Below, piece after piece: positions 29,001 to 36,864 of a DNA stretch of 64,000 bases. Every line of letters begins with the position of its first letter. Positions within the stretch are counted from its first letter, which is position 1. The stretch is from Spirochaetota bacterium. Its GTDB lineage: Bacteria > Spirochaetota > UBA4802 > JAFGDQ01. The position numbers were made by a program, and so were the translations under genes. The DNA lies in NCBI GenBank assembly GCA_034190085.1, contig JAXHTS010000068.1:1-64000 (forward strand), given 5' to 3'. Below the pieces are notes generated by a model. It was not told where the DNA came from. It did not search any database and was given only the letters and a program-made list of their open reading frames with translations.

Positions 29001-30485
29001 AATACCGCAATTACAATGTTCGGTTATTCTTTTGATGAAATAATTAGTAAATCAATTGCTATGTTATTGCCAGCATCTTTTAACGATGCAAATGGGAACG
29101 ACATACATAGAATATTATCAATTTTGAAATCAAATTCAGATAAGACAATTGAGTTGAGTGGATTGAGAAAGGGGGGTATTGAGTTTCCTCTCGAGCTTTC
29201 GTTAGCCTCCTGGGAGACGGATGAGAAAAGCTTTGTCACTGCTATAATGCGTGATATCACTGAGAGAAAACAGGCAGAGGAAAAACTGAGAAAATATCAG
29301 GATAATTTAGAGGAGCTTGTTGATGAACGCACCGATGAGCTGATAAGGGCTAAGGAGATGGCGGAGTCTGCCAATCGAGCCAAGAGCGCGTTTTTGGCAA
29401 ACATGAGTCACGAACTTAGAACGCCTCTAAATTCAATTCTCGGATTCTCAAAGCTTATGAGATTGGGGTATGAACCAGAGGACTATGATATACATCTAGA
29501 TAACATTGTCGCATCCGGCGAATACCTTCTCTCATTAATAAACGACATCTTGAATTTGGCCAAGATTGAGAGTGGTAAAATAGAATTTAATATGAAGCCA
29601 AATTTAATACACGATATAATCAAATCATGCATTCAGTTGATACAACCTCAGGCTGAGAAGAAGGGAATAGAACTTCATTATAGCACTGAGTCAGAGGGGG
29701 CAAAGGTTTATGGAGATGAGAAATGGCTGAAGCAGATATTTCTTAACCTTTTTAACAATGCTGTGAAGTTTACAGATCAGGGTGGAAGCGTGAAGATCAT
29801 AACGATTGAACGCATGGGCACCCTTATGGCGAAGATCATAGACACTGGAATAGGAATTAAGTTGAAGGATCAGAAACATATTTTTGAAAAATTCAGCCAG
29901 GTTAATTCTGAATCAATGCTTCGTGGATTGGAAGGGACTGGATTAGGTCTATCCATCACCAAAGAGTTGATAGAGGCGCATAGTGGTGAAATACTAGTAG
30001 ATAGTGAATTTGGGAAGGGAAGCACCTTCACAGTATTACTCCCTTGTGTGAGATCTTTGTCTGTAGTTAAAGCATCTGCACCAGATGAATCAAAGGAGAA
30101 GAGAGCCCTGACACAAAAGAGGGAAGAATATATTCTAATTGTGGACGATCAAAAGGAAAACAGGGATCTTCTTAGCGCATACTTTAAAAGATGTGGACAG
30201 AAATGCCTGACTGCAGAGAGCGGTGAAGAAAGCGTTAAAATAATGAAGGAATATAAAGACATTGCCCTAATCCTAATGGATATTAAGATGAGGGGAATGA
30301 GCGGCACAGAGGCTATGAAGTCAATTAAGTCCAGTCATAACGTTCCTATCATGGCAATAACCGCACATGCGATGGAAGGCGATCAGGAGAAACTAATTGA
30401 TGAGGGTTTTGATGAGTACATTGCGAAACCAGTCAACATCGACACACTCGGCTATAAAATTGATAAATTGTTAAACTGTTGCTGA
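26088..30485 (+). CDS. Large hybrid sensor histidine kinase (REC-PAS-GAF-PAS-HisKA-HATPase-REC)
   Basis: The 1465-residue cytoplasmic protein has no TM segment. Domains in order: a receiver (1-125, ILIVEDTQ, IILVDIKFND with the phosphoacceptor Asp, LTKPF), about four PAS domains (about 140-620), a GAF-like pair (about 640-905), one more PAS (about 910-1035), a coiled coil, HisKA with the phospho-His in MSHELRTP (near residue 1107), HATPase (NLFNNAVKFTDQGG, DTGIGI, GTGLGLS), and a C-terminal receiver (ILIVDDQ, LILMDIKM, ITAHAME, AKPVN). No output domain, so it probably signals through an unlinked response regulator or phosphotransfer protein. AGGGA favours ATG 26088 or 26091. No partner gene is adjacent. 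Confidence 0.93.
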   Translation: MMGKPKILIVEDTQTAVTFIRQAIEKRGWEIVGILDPSETAVKIVENERPDIILVDIKFNDNIDGIPLPDIIYSSFDIPIIFITSNADIEIQNRAIETGSYEYLTKPFKECELYSVIEVALYKHELEMRLINSENEYRRLIEQLPYGLAIFQGASPCITFVNTAFANVLGYAIHELLSPEHSSVEALISPEDITAFLQHYQNIISEQMQSQKHFESRFIMKDKTVRIVGMNANRIEYHGEPAVNAVFIDTTIHNQSDNISQEMENAYSTFFKASTDGILIADIKTKKFQYANSSICKMLGYSDEEILGMVVIDIHPGESREYVISEFEAQARGDKTLAENIPLLTKDNKVIYADINATTDNFYGRECIIGFFREVTIRKGVEEYLRRYAIVLETMIDGITITDMQGKIIYINSAAAEQTGYSREEVIGKTPADIFISEQHKDKFYKEISNLLSGKPIETSEYILKHKEGREFPTSINITVIGDINGNPKEIVAVHRDITNSKKLENSLLAEKKFTENALNTLTDIFYVFDFNGKPVRWNKRFNEATGFSDEEITVRVPTDFFKQEDAQRVAEAIKLLQMGESVVIRADLVTKDMQRIAYELSGGYHKNSDGEIIGICGIGRDITERKKAEEKIEELLHDYGERIKELNCLYSLSKLEDHPNITIEEILYNIVNLLSQSWQYSGITCARIIYKDKEYKTDNYNKTEWILSADIIMHRKIMGVVEVCYLEEKPDIYEGPFTKEERNLIDEIAERLSRIIDRKWSSNVLQDSLERFYQSQIEVNGLLQASKYIMHGESFEYTIECIFDTCKGLIGAAVGYVVLKNESIDVNEILFMDSGEGPYSMDDDLQMPLIGLQDIAFHTKKTFIDNNLYSCRLSTDMPEGYMELNNILFAPISDQERVLGLIALANKAGGFSEGDIQMATAFGELASISLINSRYLKKLEESEQRFRTVAQTASDAIITADSNGMIVFLNNTAITMFGYSFDEIISKSIAMLLPASFNDANGNDIHRILSILKSNSDKTIELSGLRKGGIEFPLELSLASWETDEKSFVTAIMRDITERKQAEEKLRKYQDNLEELVDERTDELIRAKEMAESANRAKSAFLANMSHELRTPLNSILGFSKLMRLGYEPEDYDIHLDNIVASGEYLLSLINDILNLAKIESGKIEFNMKPNLIHDIIKSCIQLIQPQAEKKGIELHYSTESEGAKVYGDEKWLKQIFLNLFNNAVKFTDQGGSVKIITIERMGTLMAKIIDTGIGIKLKDQKHIFEKFSQVNSESMLRGLEGTGLGLSITKELIEAHSGEILVDSEFGKGSTFTVLLPCVRSLSVVKASAPDESKEKRALTQKREEYILIVDDQKENRDLLSAYFKRCGQKCLTAESGEESVKIMKEYKDIALILMDIKMRGMSGTEAMKSIKSSHNVPIMAITAHAMEGDQEKLIDEGFDEYIAKPVNIDTLGYKIDKLLNCC

Positions 30486-30530
30486 TTATAGAACAATATC
30501 TATTTAAGTGGAAAACTTGATGGGAATTTT

Positions 30531-30556
30531 AAATTTTTCAGAAATGAAAAATTTTT
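30531..30556 (+). terminator. Intrinsic terminator after the hybrid kinase
   Basis: AAATTTTTCA (30531-30540) pairs with TGAAAAATTT (30545-30554) over a GAAA loop and runs into TT, ATT. It is AT-rich but perfect, and begins 46 bases after the stop codon. Confidence 0.55.
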
Positions 30557-30664
30557 ATTGACCTGAAACCATTAATTTTTATTATGGTATTCGTAAGGAT
30601 TTTAATATTTCTTCGAAGAAATAATTTTCTAATATATTGAGAGAATCTTACAATTATTAAACAC

Positions 30665-30850
30665 ATGCGTAGGTTCTCCCTTTGGGAGATAATAGGGAAA
30701 CCCGTTAAAAACGGGTGCGGACCCGCCGCTGTAACCGGGGACGAAAGCTGCAGCTAAGCCACTGTAGATACCTTAAGGAAAAGCAGATAATATCTATGGG
30801 AAGGCGTAGCGATTAGGTAGATCCGGGAGCCAGAAGACCTGCCAGCGCAT
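30665..30850 (+). promoter_or_regulatory. Cobalamin (adenosylcobalamin-type) riboswitch
   Basis: The consensus is unmistakable: GTAGGTT near the 5' end, GATAATAGGGAAACCCG, GCGGACCCGCCGCTGTAACC, and the B12 box GAGCCAGAAGACCTGCC at 30827-30843. Outer stem ATGCG (30665-30669) pairs with CGCAT (30846-30850). It should sense coenzyme B12 and shut down expression of the downstream uptake genes when the ligand is abundant. Downstream lie an alternative stem (CTGCC 30853-30857 / GGCAG 30879-30883) and a strong terminator, which indicates control of transcription rather than of translation alone. Confidence 0.95.
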
Positions 30851-30907
30851 ATCTGCCATCTCTTCGTCGGTAGGGAGGGGCAGTGGTTTGGTTTGGATAA
30901 AAAGGGT

Positions 30908-30940
30908 AATCCCCAGACCATTATGGTCTGGGGATTTTTT
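30908..30940 (+). terminator. Riboswitch-controlled terminator
   Basis: AATCCCCAGACCA (30908-30920) pairs perfectly with TGGTCTGGGGATT (30924-30936) over a TTA loop, followed by TTTT. It sits 58 bases past the riboswitch and about 195 bases before the lipoprotein start. It is probably the expression platform, unless it simply ends a short leader RNA. Confidence 0.85.
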
Positions 30941-31135
30941 ATTAATGTCTATAGGTAATAGTATAACAATAAGGGGATTATGACATAAATGATCAATGAG
31001 AGATATTTAATAATGAGATACTATTATTATAGTGCCATTTGATAATAGAATTTGCAATCTGGGTTTTCAAAACAAGATTTACCCCAATTATAAATGGAAT
31101 TAATATACAAATATTAAGAAACAGAGGAGGCAGTA

Positions 31136-32368
31136 ATGAGTCTAATAAGAATCGGATTTAATTGTATTAGAAGAGAGTTCAGGTTAGGTCTCACTATTTT
31201 TAAAGTTTTTATGATCTTTTGTATCGTATTTTTTGCTCTTGGTTGCAATAAGCTTGAGGATGATGAAGGGAGCGATGCGCCGGCTTTTTATGCGTACAAC
31301 AGTGGAGCTGTTGTCGTAACTCAAGCGAGTGATTGGTCTAGCGCTGCGCATTCAATCATAACCATGGATAAACCACGCCAGGCCACTAACGATCTATCGC
31401 CATCTGGCAACTCAGATGTTATTGTTGATGCTTATGGCGATTTTTTCTATCTCATAGAGAGAACAGATGCAAATAGTATAACCAGATATAGAATAGATAA
31501 TCCTGACACAGTAATTACTCAGTTTGCAGTTGAGAATGTAGGAGATATAACACCCGCGAATGTACATGACATGGTTTTTATCAATGAGACAAAGGCCTAT
31601 CTGATCTGCTATGATTACAGTAAGATATGGATAGTTAATCCATTAGCTGATAGTGCCGCAGATTTCAAGATTGGTGAAATAGATATCTCCGCTTATGGCG
31701 ATTCAGACAACATCCCTGAGGCTGACAGGGGGATTATTATTAACGGCAAACTCTTCATTACAATGCAACGTCTTAACAGAGATAATTGGTTCTCTGCGGA
31801 TAATCCCTCATATGTTGCTGTGTTTGATGTAGCTACTGATGAAGAGATTGATACAGGACAGGGAAGCGATGGACGTAAGGGGATAGAGTTGTCAGTCAGA
31901 AATCCCTATAGTAACCTTGAATACTCGAATGGATTTATCTATCTTGCCGCTGTGGGTGATTGGGCTGGTAATTATTCAGGGATTCAAAGGATAAATGCCT
32001 CTAATTATGAGGTCGATGCCAGTGTTATCCATGAAGACCATATAACAACCGATGTCGCTATTGTGTCTTCAACAATAGGGTATTTTATTGATTATGTTAA
32101 CTGGGGGAATATGAGATTACGGTCGTTCAATCCTTCATCAAAAGAGATCGATACAGATAATGTTGGCAAAATCGGCGATAGCCTTGACTGGAATCTTGAA
32201 GATATTGCAGTTGACTCAAGTGGAAATCTCTGGGTTTCGGATAGATCAATAAATCATGCTGGCATTTATGTGATTGATCCCTCAACTAATGAAATAGAAG
32301 AGGGCCCAATCTCGACAAATCTTTATCCTGGGATGATCGTCTTCTGTACCTCAACAATCGTTTATTAG
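31136..32368 (+). CDS. Riboswitch-controlled beta-propeller-like surface lipoprotein (BtuG-like candidate)
   Basis: The 410-residue lipoprotein has a long basic leader, a hydrophobic segment and FFALGC as lipobox (Cys near residue 37). The mature part is beta-rich with propeller-type repeats (e.g. DVIVDAYGDFFYLIERTDANSITRY is one blade-like unit; IAVDSSGNLWVSD and MVFINETKAYLICYDYSKIWIVN are others). It is the first gene after the B12 riboswitch and lies directly before a BtuB-like receptor. Bacteroides BtuG proteins are beta-propeller lipoproteins that capture B12 at the cell surface for BtuB, and this arrangement suggests an analogue. Homology to BtuG itself is not established by eye. GGAGG precedes the ATG. 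Confidence 0.65.
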   Translation: MSLIRIGFNCIRREFRLGLTIFKVFMIFCIVFFALGCNKLEDDEGSDAPAFYAYNSGAVVVTQASDWSSAAHSIITMDKPRQATNDLSPSGNSDVIVDAYGDFFYLIERTDANSITRYRIDNPDTVITQFAVENVGDITPANVHDMVFINETKAYLICYDYSKIWIVNPLADSAADFKIGEIDISAYGDSDNIPEADRGIIINGKLFITMQRLNRDNWFSADNPSYVAVFDVATDEEIDTGQGSDGRKGIELSVRNPYSNLEYSNGFIYLAAVGDWAGNYSGIQRINASNYEVDASVIHEDHITTDVAIVSSTIGYFIDYVNWGNMRLRSFNPSSKEIDTDNVGKIGDSLDWNLEDIAVDSSGNLWVSDRSINHAGIYVIDPSTNEIEEGPISTNLYPGMIVFCTSTIVY

Positions 32369-32430
32369 TTATATCAATAAACTACAGAATAAAATTGTGC
32401 GATTTATGCTTGAATTAGGGCAATTATTAT

Positions 32431-32462
32431 CATCCCCTGCCATTGGCAGGGGATGCTTTTTT
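32431..32462 (+). terminator. Strong intrinsic terminator/attenuator between lipoprotein and receptor genes
   Basis: CATCCCCTGCC (32431-32441) pairs perfectly with GGCAGGGGATG (32445-32455) over ATT, followed by CTTTTTT. It lies between two genes that should be coexpressed, so it would give more lipoprotein than receptor transcript, or mark a separate downstream promoter. Confidence 0.8.
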
Positions 32463-32495
32463 ACCTCAAGGGGAATAATTTTCTAAGGGACATCC

Positions 32496-34604
32496 ATGTT
32501 CGTAATGTTTAAAAAGAGGGTCACTTTAATGAGGAACATTAGGGATGATATGGTTCATTGGATAATGGATTATTTTAAGAGATGTTATTGTATGATTTTC
32601 GTATTTATGATTATACACTCAATGACAAGCCATCTAATTGCCATAGATGAGGAGAACCGGTTATTGCTTCGAAGGATAGTAGTATTTGCTGAATCTGAAG
32701 ATGATACAGCGCAGACGGGAGATGTTTCAATAAAGGAGACCTCTGCCTTCCTCTCTGTGATAGACAGGGAGAGTTTTGAGGGGAAGATGGCGGACATCTC
32801 TGAGATTGTTGAGAAGGAGGCTGCTCTGAAGGTTCGTCAATCAGGGGGATTGGGCAGCTTCTCCACTGCTTCATTACGAGGTTCCTCCAGCGATCAGGTG
32901 CTGGTATATATGGATGGCATACTGCTCAATGAATCATCAGGGGGAGGTGTCGATTTAAGCCGTATTTCTCTGTCAGATGTCGAGTCAATCGAAATATATC
33001 GAGGCCTCACTCCTATAAATTTCGGCAGGGCTTCAATTGGTGGGGTTATTAATATTAAGACAAAACGCTCTTCAAAGGGGCTTAAGGGAAGCGCTAGTGC
33101 TGGATATGGTTCTTTTAATACACTCAAATTCGTCACAGTAATAAATCATAAGCCAGGTAATTTTGATTATTTAATCTGTGGTGATTATATTAGCAGCGAT
33201 AACGATTTTAAAATATTGAATGACAACGGCACACAATACAATAAAACTGATGATAGGTGGGAAACGCGAAGGAATAATCAATTTGATCAGCAGAACCTTT
33301 TAGTAAAGCTTGGATATGACTTCACGAGCAATATCCGGATTGACCTTGCTAATCAGTATTTTACAAAAGATCAGAATCTGCCCTGCTGGAATAATCTTGA
33401 TATATTCGATACATCCTTACTTACAGATAGAATAATCAGCACACTGAAAATGACAGTTGATGAACTTACCGAATATCATTTTAACACATACCTTCAGCTT
33501 AATTATTCCTATAAAGAGGAAGAGTATGACGATAGGTATGGGGCTGTTGGGCTTGGTAGACAGCATTCTCTATATATGACAACGGCATATGGTTCCAGTT
33601 TTTTCTTTGAATGGCCTACGAAATATATCATAACAACATTTGTGTTTAATGCTAATAGAGAAGAATATAAGACGGATAACTATTATAATATACATAATTA
33701 TATATTTAATCCCAGTTCAAGGGATACTATTTCTGCTGGAATAGAGAACAGCCTTTTTTTATTTGAGCGAAGCCTAATCATAAGACCCGCTATTAGGTGG
33801 CATTACATCAGAGATAAATTGGAAAGCGGCACGGATTTCAGCGGCAAGCCTGAGCCAGGGCGACGAGAGACCAATTATTACTTCAGCCCCCAGATCGGAT
33901 GTAAATATCTGCTATATACGTGGCTATGTTTTAAAAGCAACTTCGCTAAATATGTTCGTGAGCCATCATTTCTTGAATTGTTTGGGGATCGGGGTTTTTT
34001 TGAGGGTAATCATAAACTTGAAGCTGAGAAGGGTGTAAATTTTGACGTTGGATTTGAAATTAACTCGTCTATTGATAATAGCTTATTGAGCAGAATTTCA
34101 TTTTCCGCAGCATATTTCAGAAGTGATGTAGAAGATATTATCGCTCATGCATTCAGCGCTAGGGGCACTGGCAAGGCAGAGAATATCTCAGAGGCAGAAA
34201 TAAATGGAATTGAATGCGGCTTTGCCATTGATATAATGAAATATCTAGGCCTTTCTGGAAGCTACACATGGCAGGATACAGTAAACAAGGGAGAGATTGA
34301 AGCTTCAGATGGAATGAGATTGCCAGGGAGGTTTGAGGAATCCCTTTTTGGGAAGATTGAGATTAAATGCGGATGGATCAAGCTTTATTGTGAATATATG
34401 TATGATGCTGATATGTTTTACGATTCAGCAAATCTATTGCCCGCTAAAGATAGGGAGGAATACAATGCGGGTGTTTCCATCATGAGGTGGTCTTTTATCT
34501 TAAACCTTGAAGCTAAAAATCTTGGAGACAATCACTATGAAGATTTTCATGGTTATCCATTGCCTGGAATATCATATTATGCAAATCTTAAATATACATT
34601 TTAG
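32496..34604 (+). CDS. btuB: BtuB-like TonB-dependent outer-membrane receptor
   Basis: The 702-residue receptor has a long basic/hydrophobic leader (TM-like IFVFMIIHSMTSHL, cleavage near residue 50), a TonB box candidate RIVVFAE, a plug domain (LVYMDGILLN, VESIEIYRGLTPINFGRASIGGVINIKTK shown by landmarks) and a 22-strand type barrel ending in the aromatic NLKYTF. The position behind a cobalamin riboswitch and a propeller lipoprotein identifies corrinoid as the probable substrate. Energy would come from TonB-ExbBD, not in the window. The ATG at 32496 has AAGGGA upstream; the ATG at 32529 is an alternative start giving a shorter leader. Confidence 0.85.
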   Translation: MFVMFKKRVTLMRNIRDDMVHWIMDYFKRCYCMIFVFMIIHSMTSHLIAIDEENRLLLRRIVVFAESEDDTAQTGDVSIKETSAFLSVIDRESFEGKMADISEIVEKEAALKVRQSGGLGSFSTASLRGSSSDQVLVYMDGILLNESSGGGVDLSRISLSDVESIEIYRGLTPINFGRASIGGVINIKTKRSSKGLKGSASAGYGSFNTLKFVTVINHKPGNFDYLICGDYISSDNDFKILNDNGTQYNKTDDRWETRRNNQFDQQNLLVKLGYDFTSNIRIDLANQYFTKDQNLPCWNNLDIFDTSLLTDRIISTLKMTVDELTEYHFNTYLQLNYSYKEEEYDDRYGAVGLGRQHSLYMTTAYGSSFFFEWPTKYIITTFVFNANREEYKTDNYYNIHNYIFNPSSRDTISAGIENSLFLFERSLIIRPAIRWHYIRDKLESGTDFSGKPEPGRRETNYYFSPQIGCKYLLYTWLCFKSNFAKYVREPSFLELFGDRGFFEGNHKLEAEKGVNFDVGFEINSSIDNSLLSRISFSAAYFRSDVEDIIAHAFSARGTGKAENISEAEINGIECGFAIDIMKYLGLSGSYTWQDTVNKGEIEASDGMRLPGRFEESLFGKIEIKCGWIKLYCEYMYDADMFYDSANLLPAKDREEYNAGVSIMRWSFILNLEAKNLGDNHYEDFHGYPLPGISYYANLKYTF

Positions 34605-34605
34605 C

Positions 34606-34626
34606 CCTTAATCTGGATTAAGGTTT
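34606..34626 (+). terminator. Possible terminator after the TonB receptor
   Basis: CCTTAATC (34606-34613) pairs with GATTAAGG (34616-34623), followed by TTT. The loop is only two bases as drawn (so the inner pair opens) and the U-run is short. Weak support. Confidence 0.35.
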
Positions 34627-34809
34627 GAGCAAGGATTATAATCGATCCGAGGTATTGCTATTGAGAAATCGAAATGAAATATAGAGGCATAAGCATTATA
34701 GCTTTTAATGAATAATTGCATCAAAATAAAGAAGACTTGACTATCCAGACAAAAAAGATATTATCGACTACAAAGGAATATTATTTTATTTTAACAAGAA
34801 GGCAGGAGT

Positions 34810-35859
34810 ATGCTAAACATAGAGAGGCTCACGAGTATAAGCTGTAAGGCTACAGGCATAGGTAGTGTGCCCCATACAGATGTTGATGTAATATGCGACA
34901 TGATTTTAGATAAGTGCGGGGATCTCCCTTATTGGCCTCAGTTGGCCAATATAGATTTACGGGAGGAGATGATGATTCAGTATAGTGAAAACCTCCCCTG
35001 CATAAGGTTTTCCTTAGGTGATAAGGATGTTCATCTCGACTCCTCATCAGATAGGGAAGAGGGGTTAGTTGAGTTTTATGAACATTATATTAATAGTGAT
35101 TATGATTATTTTAAGATTAGTCGAGACTATGCCAGAGGATTTTATACTCTGCTTGAAAAATCAGAAAAGAGGGATAACCCCTTTATCAAGGGGCAGATTG
35201 TAGGTCCAGTTACATATCTTTATTCAATTCTGGGAGAAGATGGAAAACCCCTCATTCATGATGACTCGATGTCAGATGCCATTATTCGGGGTTTGGCCAT
35301 GAAGGCAGTGTGGCAGGCTAAGGAGATCAGAAAGATCAACAAGGAACCAGTCATTTTTTTTGATGAGCCATCCTTAGCTGGTTTTGGCTCTGCATTCATG
35401 TCCCTTGAAAGGGATAAGGTTATGGCTATATTTGAAAAACTTATTGATACAATAAGGGAGCATGAGGAAATATTGATCGGCACTCACTGTTGTGGCAACT
35501 CGGATTGGGATATGATACTAGGGACAGGTATTGATATCATAAGTTTCGATTCCTATGCCTTTTCAAAGTACTTTGTGCTCTATCCAGATATTATCGGTAA
35601 ATATTTGGAACGGGGTGGCATCGTTGCCTGGGGCGCAGTTCCTACAGTAGAATACAATGATGATGTTACTATAGATGACCTAATCAAGAGGTTAGATGAT
35701 GCGCTCGATATATTAGTAAGCAAAGGGATTGAGAGGGAGTTGCTATTCCGCAATTCATTAATCACCCCTGCCTGTGGAATTGGATTATTAACTGAAAAGG
35801 CTGCAAATGAGGTTATTGGTTTGACCTCAGCTATTGCAGAACATATGCGCCAGCATTAA
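34810..35859 (+). CDS. MetE-like C-terminal-domain protein, candidate core methionine synthase
   Basis: The 349-residue TIM-barrel protein of the UROD/MetE superfamily corresponds to the catalytic half of MetE only. The opening GIGSVPHTDVD, the Zn-site His-Cys pair in GTHCCGN (about residue 225) and the late Cys in ITPACGIG (about 320) match the zinc ligands that activate homocysteine thiol in MetE. The folate-binding N-terminal half of MetE is missing. Stand-alone 'core' MetE proteins described in archaea and anaerobic bacteria take methyl groups from a corrinoid protein, and the B12 uptake genes just upstream fit this. The family also includes uncharacterised members, so the substrate is inferred. 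It lies 205 bases past btuB. Confidence 0.65.
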   Translation: MLNIERLTSISCKATGIGSVPHTDVDVICDMILDKCGDLPYWPQLANIDLREEMMIQYSENLPCIRFSLGDKDVHLDSSSDREEGLVEFYEHYINSDYDYFKISRDYARGFYTLLEKSEKRDNPFIKGQIVGPVTYLYSILGEDGKPLIHDDSMSDAIIRGLAMKAVWQAKEIRKINKEPVIFFDEPSLAGFGSAFMSLERDKVMAIFEKLIDTIREHEEILIGTHCCGNSDWDMILGTGIDIISFDSYAFSKYFVLYPDIIGKYLERGGIVAWGAVPTVEYNDDVTIDDLIKRLDDALDILVSKGIERELLFRNSLITPACGIGLLTEKAANEVIGLTSAIAEHMRQH

Positions 35860-36287
35860 TGCAGGATTCTCTTTTTAAATGCATTTGGGAATAATATAGA
35901 GAATACCCCTTATCTGCTTCTTTTAGAGATGGTAATAGAAAAAAGAATCTTTTTCATAATATCCCATAATCACTATTGTATATAGCCATATTCATCCCTA
36001 TTACCATAAGGCAATCCCCGAGAAAAGGAGATTCTGAGAATTAAACTGAATTCAAGTATCATCCGGTCATTTTATCTTGACTTTTATGGTTTTATTTTTT
36101 ACTTTGTTTCCAACTATGTAATATAGGTGTATCTGGCATTGGTACATTATTGTTTATCGAAATAAGTGTCAGTGAAATTATATTGTAACATTATTGTTGG
36201 TTTCAAGGATATAGTTAAGAGTAAAGGGTAGAAAGTAGTTGTTAATTAGCGCCCGTGATTCGTATATAGTAATTAGGGATAGGTATC
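35860..36287. other. Intergenic region upstream of the PspA-type operon
   Basis: 428 bases that should hold the promoter of the seven-gene operon. TTGACT at 36077-36082 is a possible -35 box, but no convincing -10 box follows at 16-18 bases. No sigma-54-type GG-N10-GC element stands out. Confidence 0.35.
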
Positions 36288-36839
36288 ATGACAATAAAGG
36301 ACATGTTTAAGAAAAAGAAGGATGAATTTGACCCGATAAAGGATTTAATCCTATCCAAACTCTGCGTGGGGTATTTAGTTGATTATGATTTGAAGACCTG
36401 GAGGGTGACAGAATATAATCATTACGACTTTGGGGAGGGATATGAGGCTGACGAGTGGGAGTTGATTTCAGGACGTGAGAGATGGTATCTTGAGCGGTCT
36501 GAAGATGATAATGTGGAGTGGACATTCTCGCAAAAGATTCCTATTGGAGCTGTTGAGGGTAATATTAGACACTATATAATGCAAAATGATGATCCTCCAG
36601 AAAGAGTAATATGCCAGGAGAGACATTATACTATGGATGAATCAGGCACAGGCTTAATGTATGAGAATAACGAGCCCCCGCCAAAGGAGTTTATCTATTG
36701 GGATTATATTGATGAGAAGGATGAACACTTCTTGACTATTGAGCAGTGGGGAGAGACAGAATTTGAGGCTGCAATAGGTTATTATGTCGAAGAGTATCAA
36801 TTTACCAATATCCTGCCCGGGGATCCTGAAGAAGAATAA
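36288..36839 (+). CDS. DUF4178 protein (PspA-operon member)
   Basis: The 183-residue soluble protein is acidic and aromatic, with the DUF4178 pattern: VGYLVDYDLKTWRVTEYNHYDF, then WELISGRERWYLE, later YWDYIDEKDEHFLTIEQWGETEFEAAIGYYVEEYQF (landmarks only). It is expected to be a beta-barrel-like fold. The family occurs beside DUF350, spermidine-synthase-like and PspA genes in many bacteria (the E. coli relative operon is yjfIJKLM, with YjfK in the comparable slot). Biochemical function is unknown. First gene of the operon; the next GTG is 26 bases past its stop. Confidence 0.75.
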   Translation: MTIKDMFKKKKDEFDPIKDLILSKLCVGYLVDYDLKTWRVTEYNHYDFGEGYEADEWELISGRERWYLERSEDDNVEWTFSQKIPIGAVEGNIRHYIMQNDDPPERVICQERHYTMDESGTGLMYENNEPPPKEFIYWDYIDEKDEHFLTIEQWGETEFEAAIGYYVEEYQFTNILPGDPEEE

Positions 36840-36864
36840 ATCAGTTTATTTTGGAGATTTTATC

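Noticed and set aside
36307-36525. Antisense reading frame over the DUF4178 gene, and similar ones in the PspA operon
   Set aside because: Shadow frames opposite well-supported genes with domain signatures; composition follows the sense codons.
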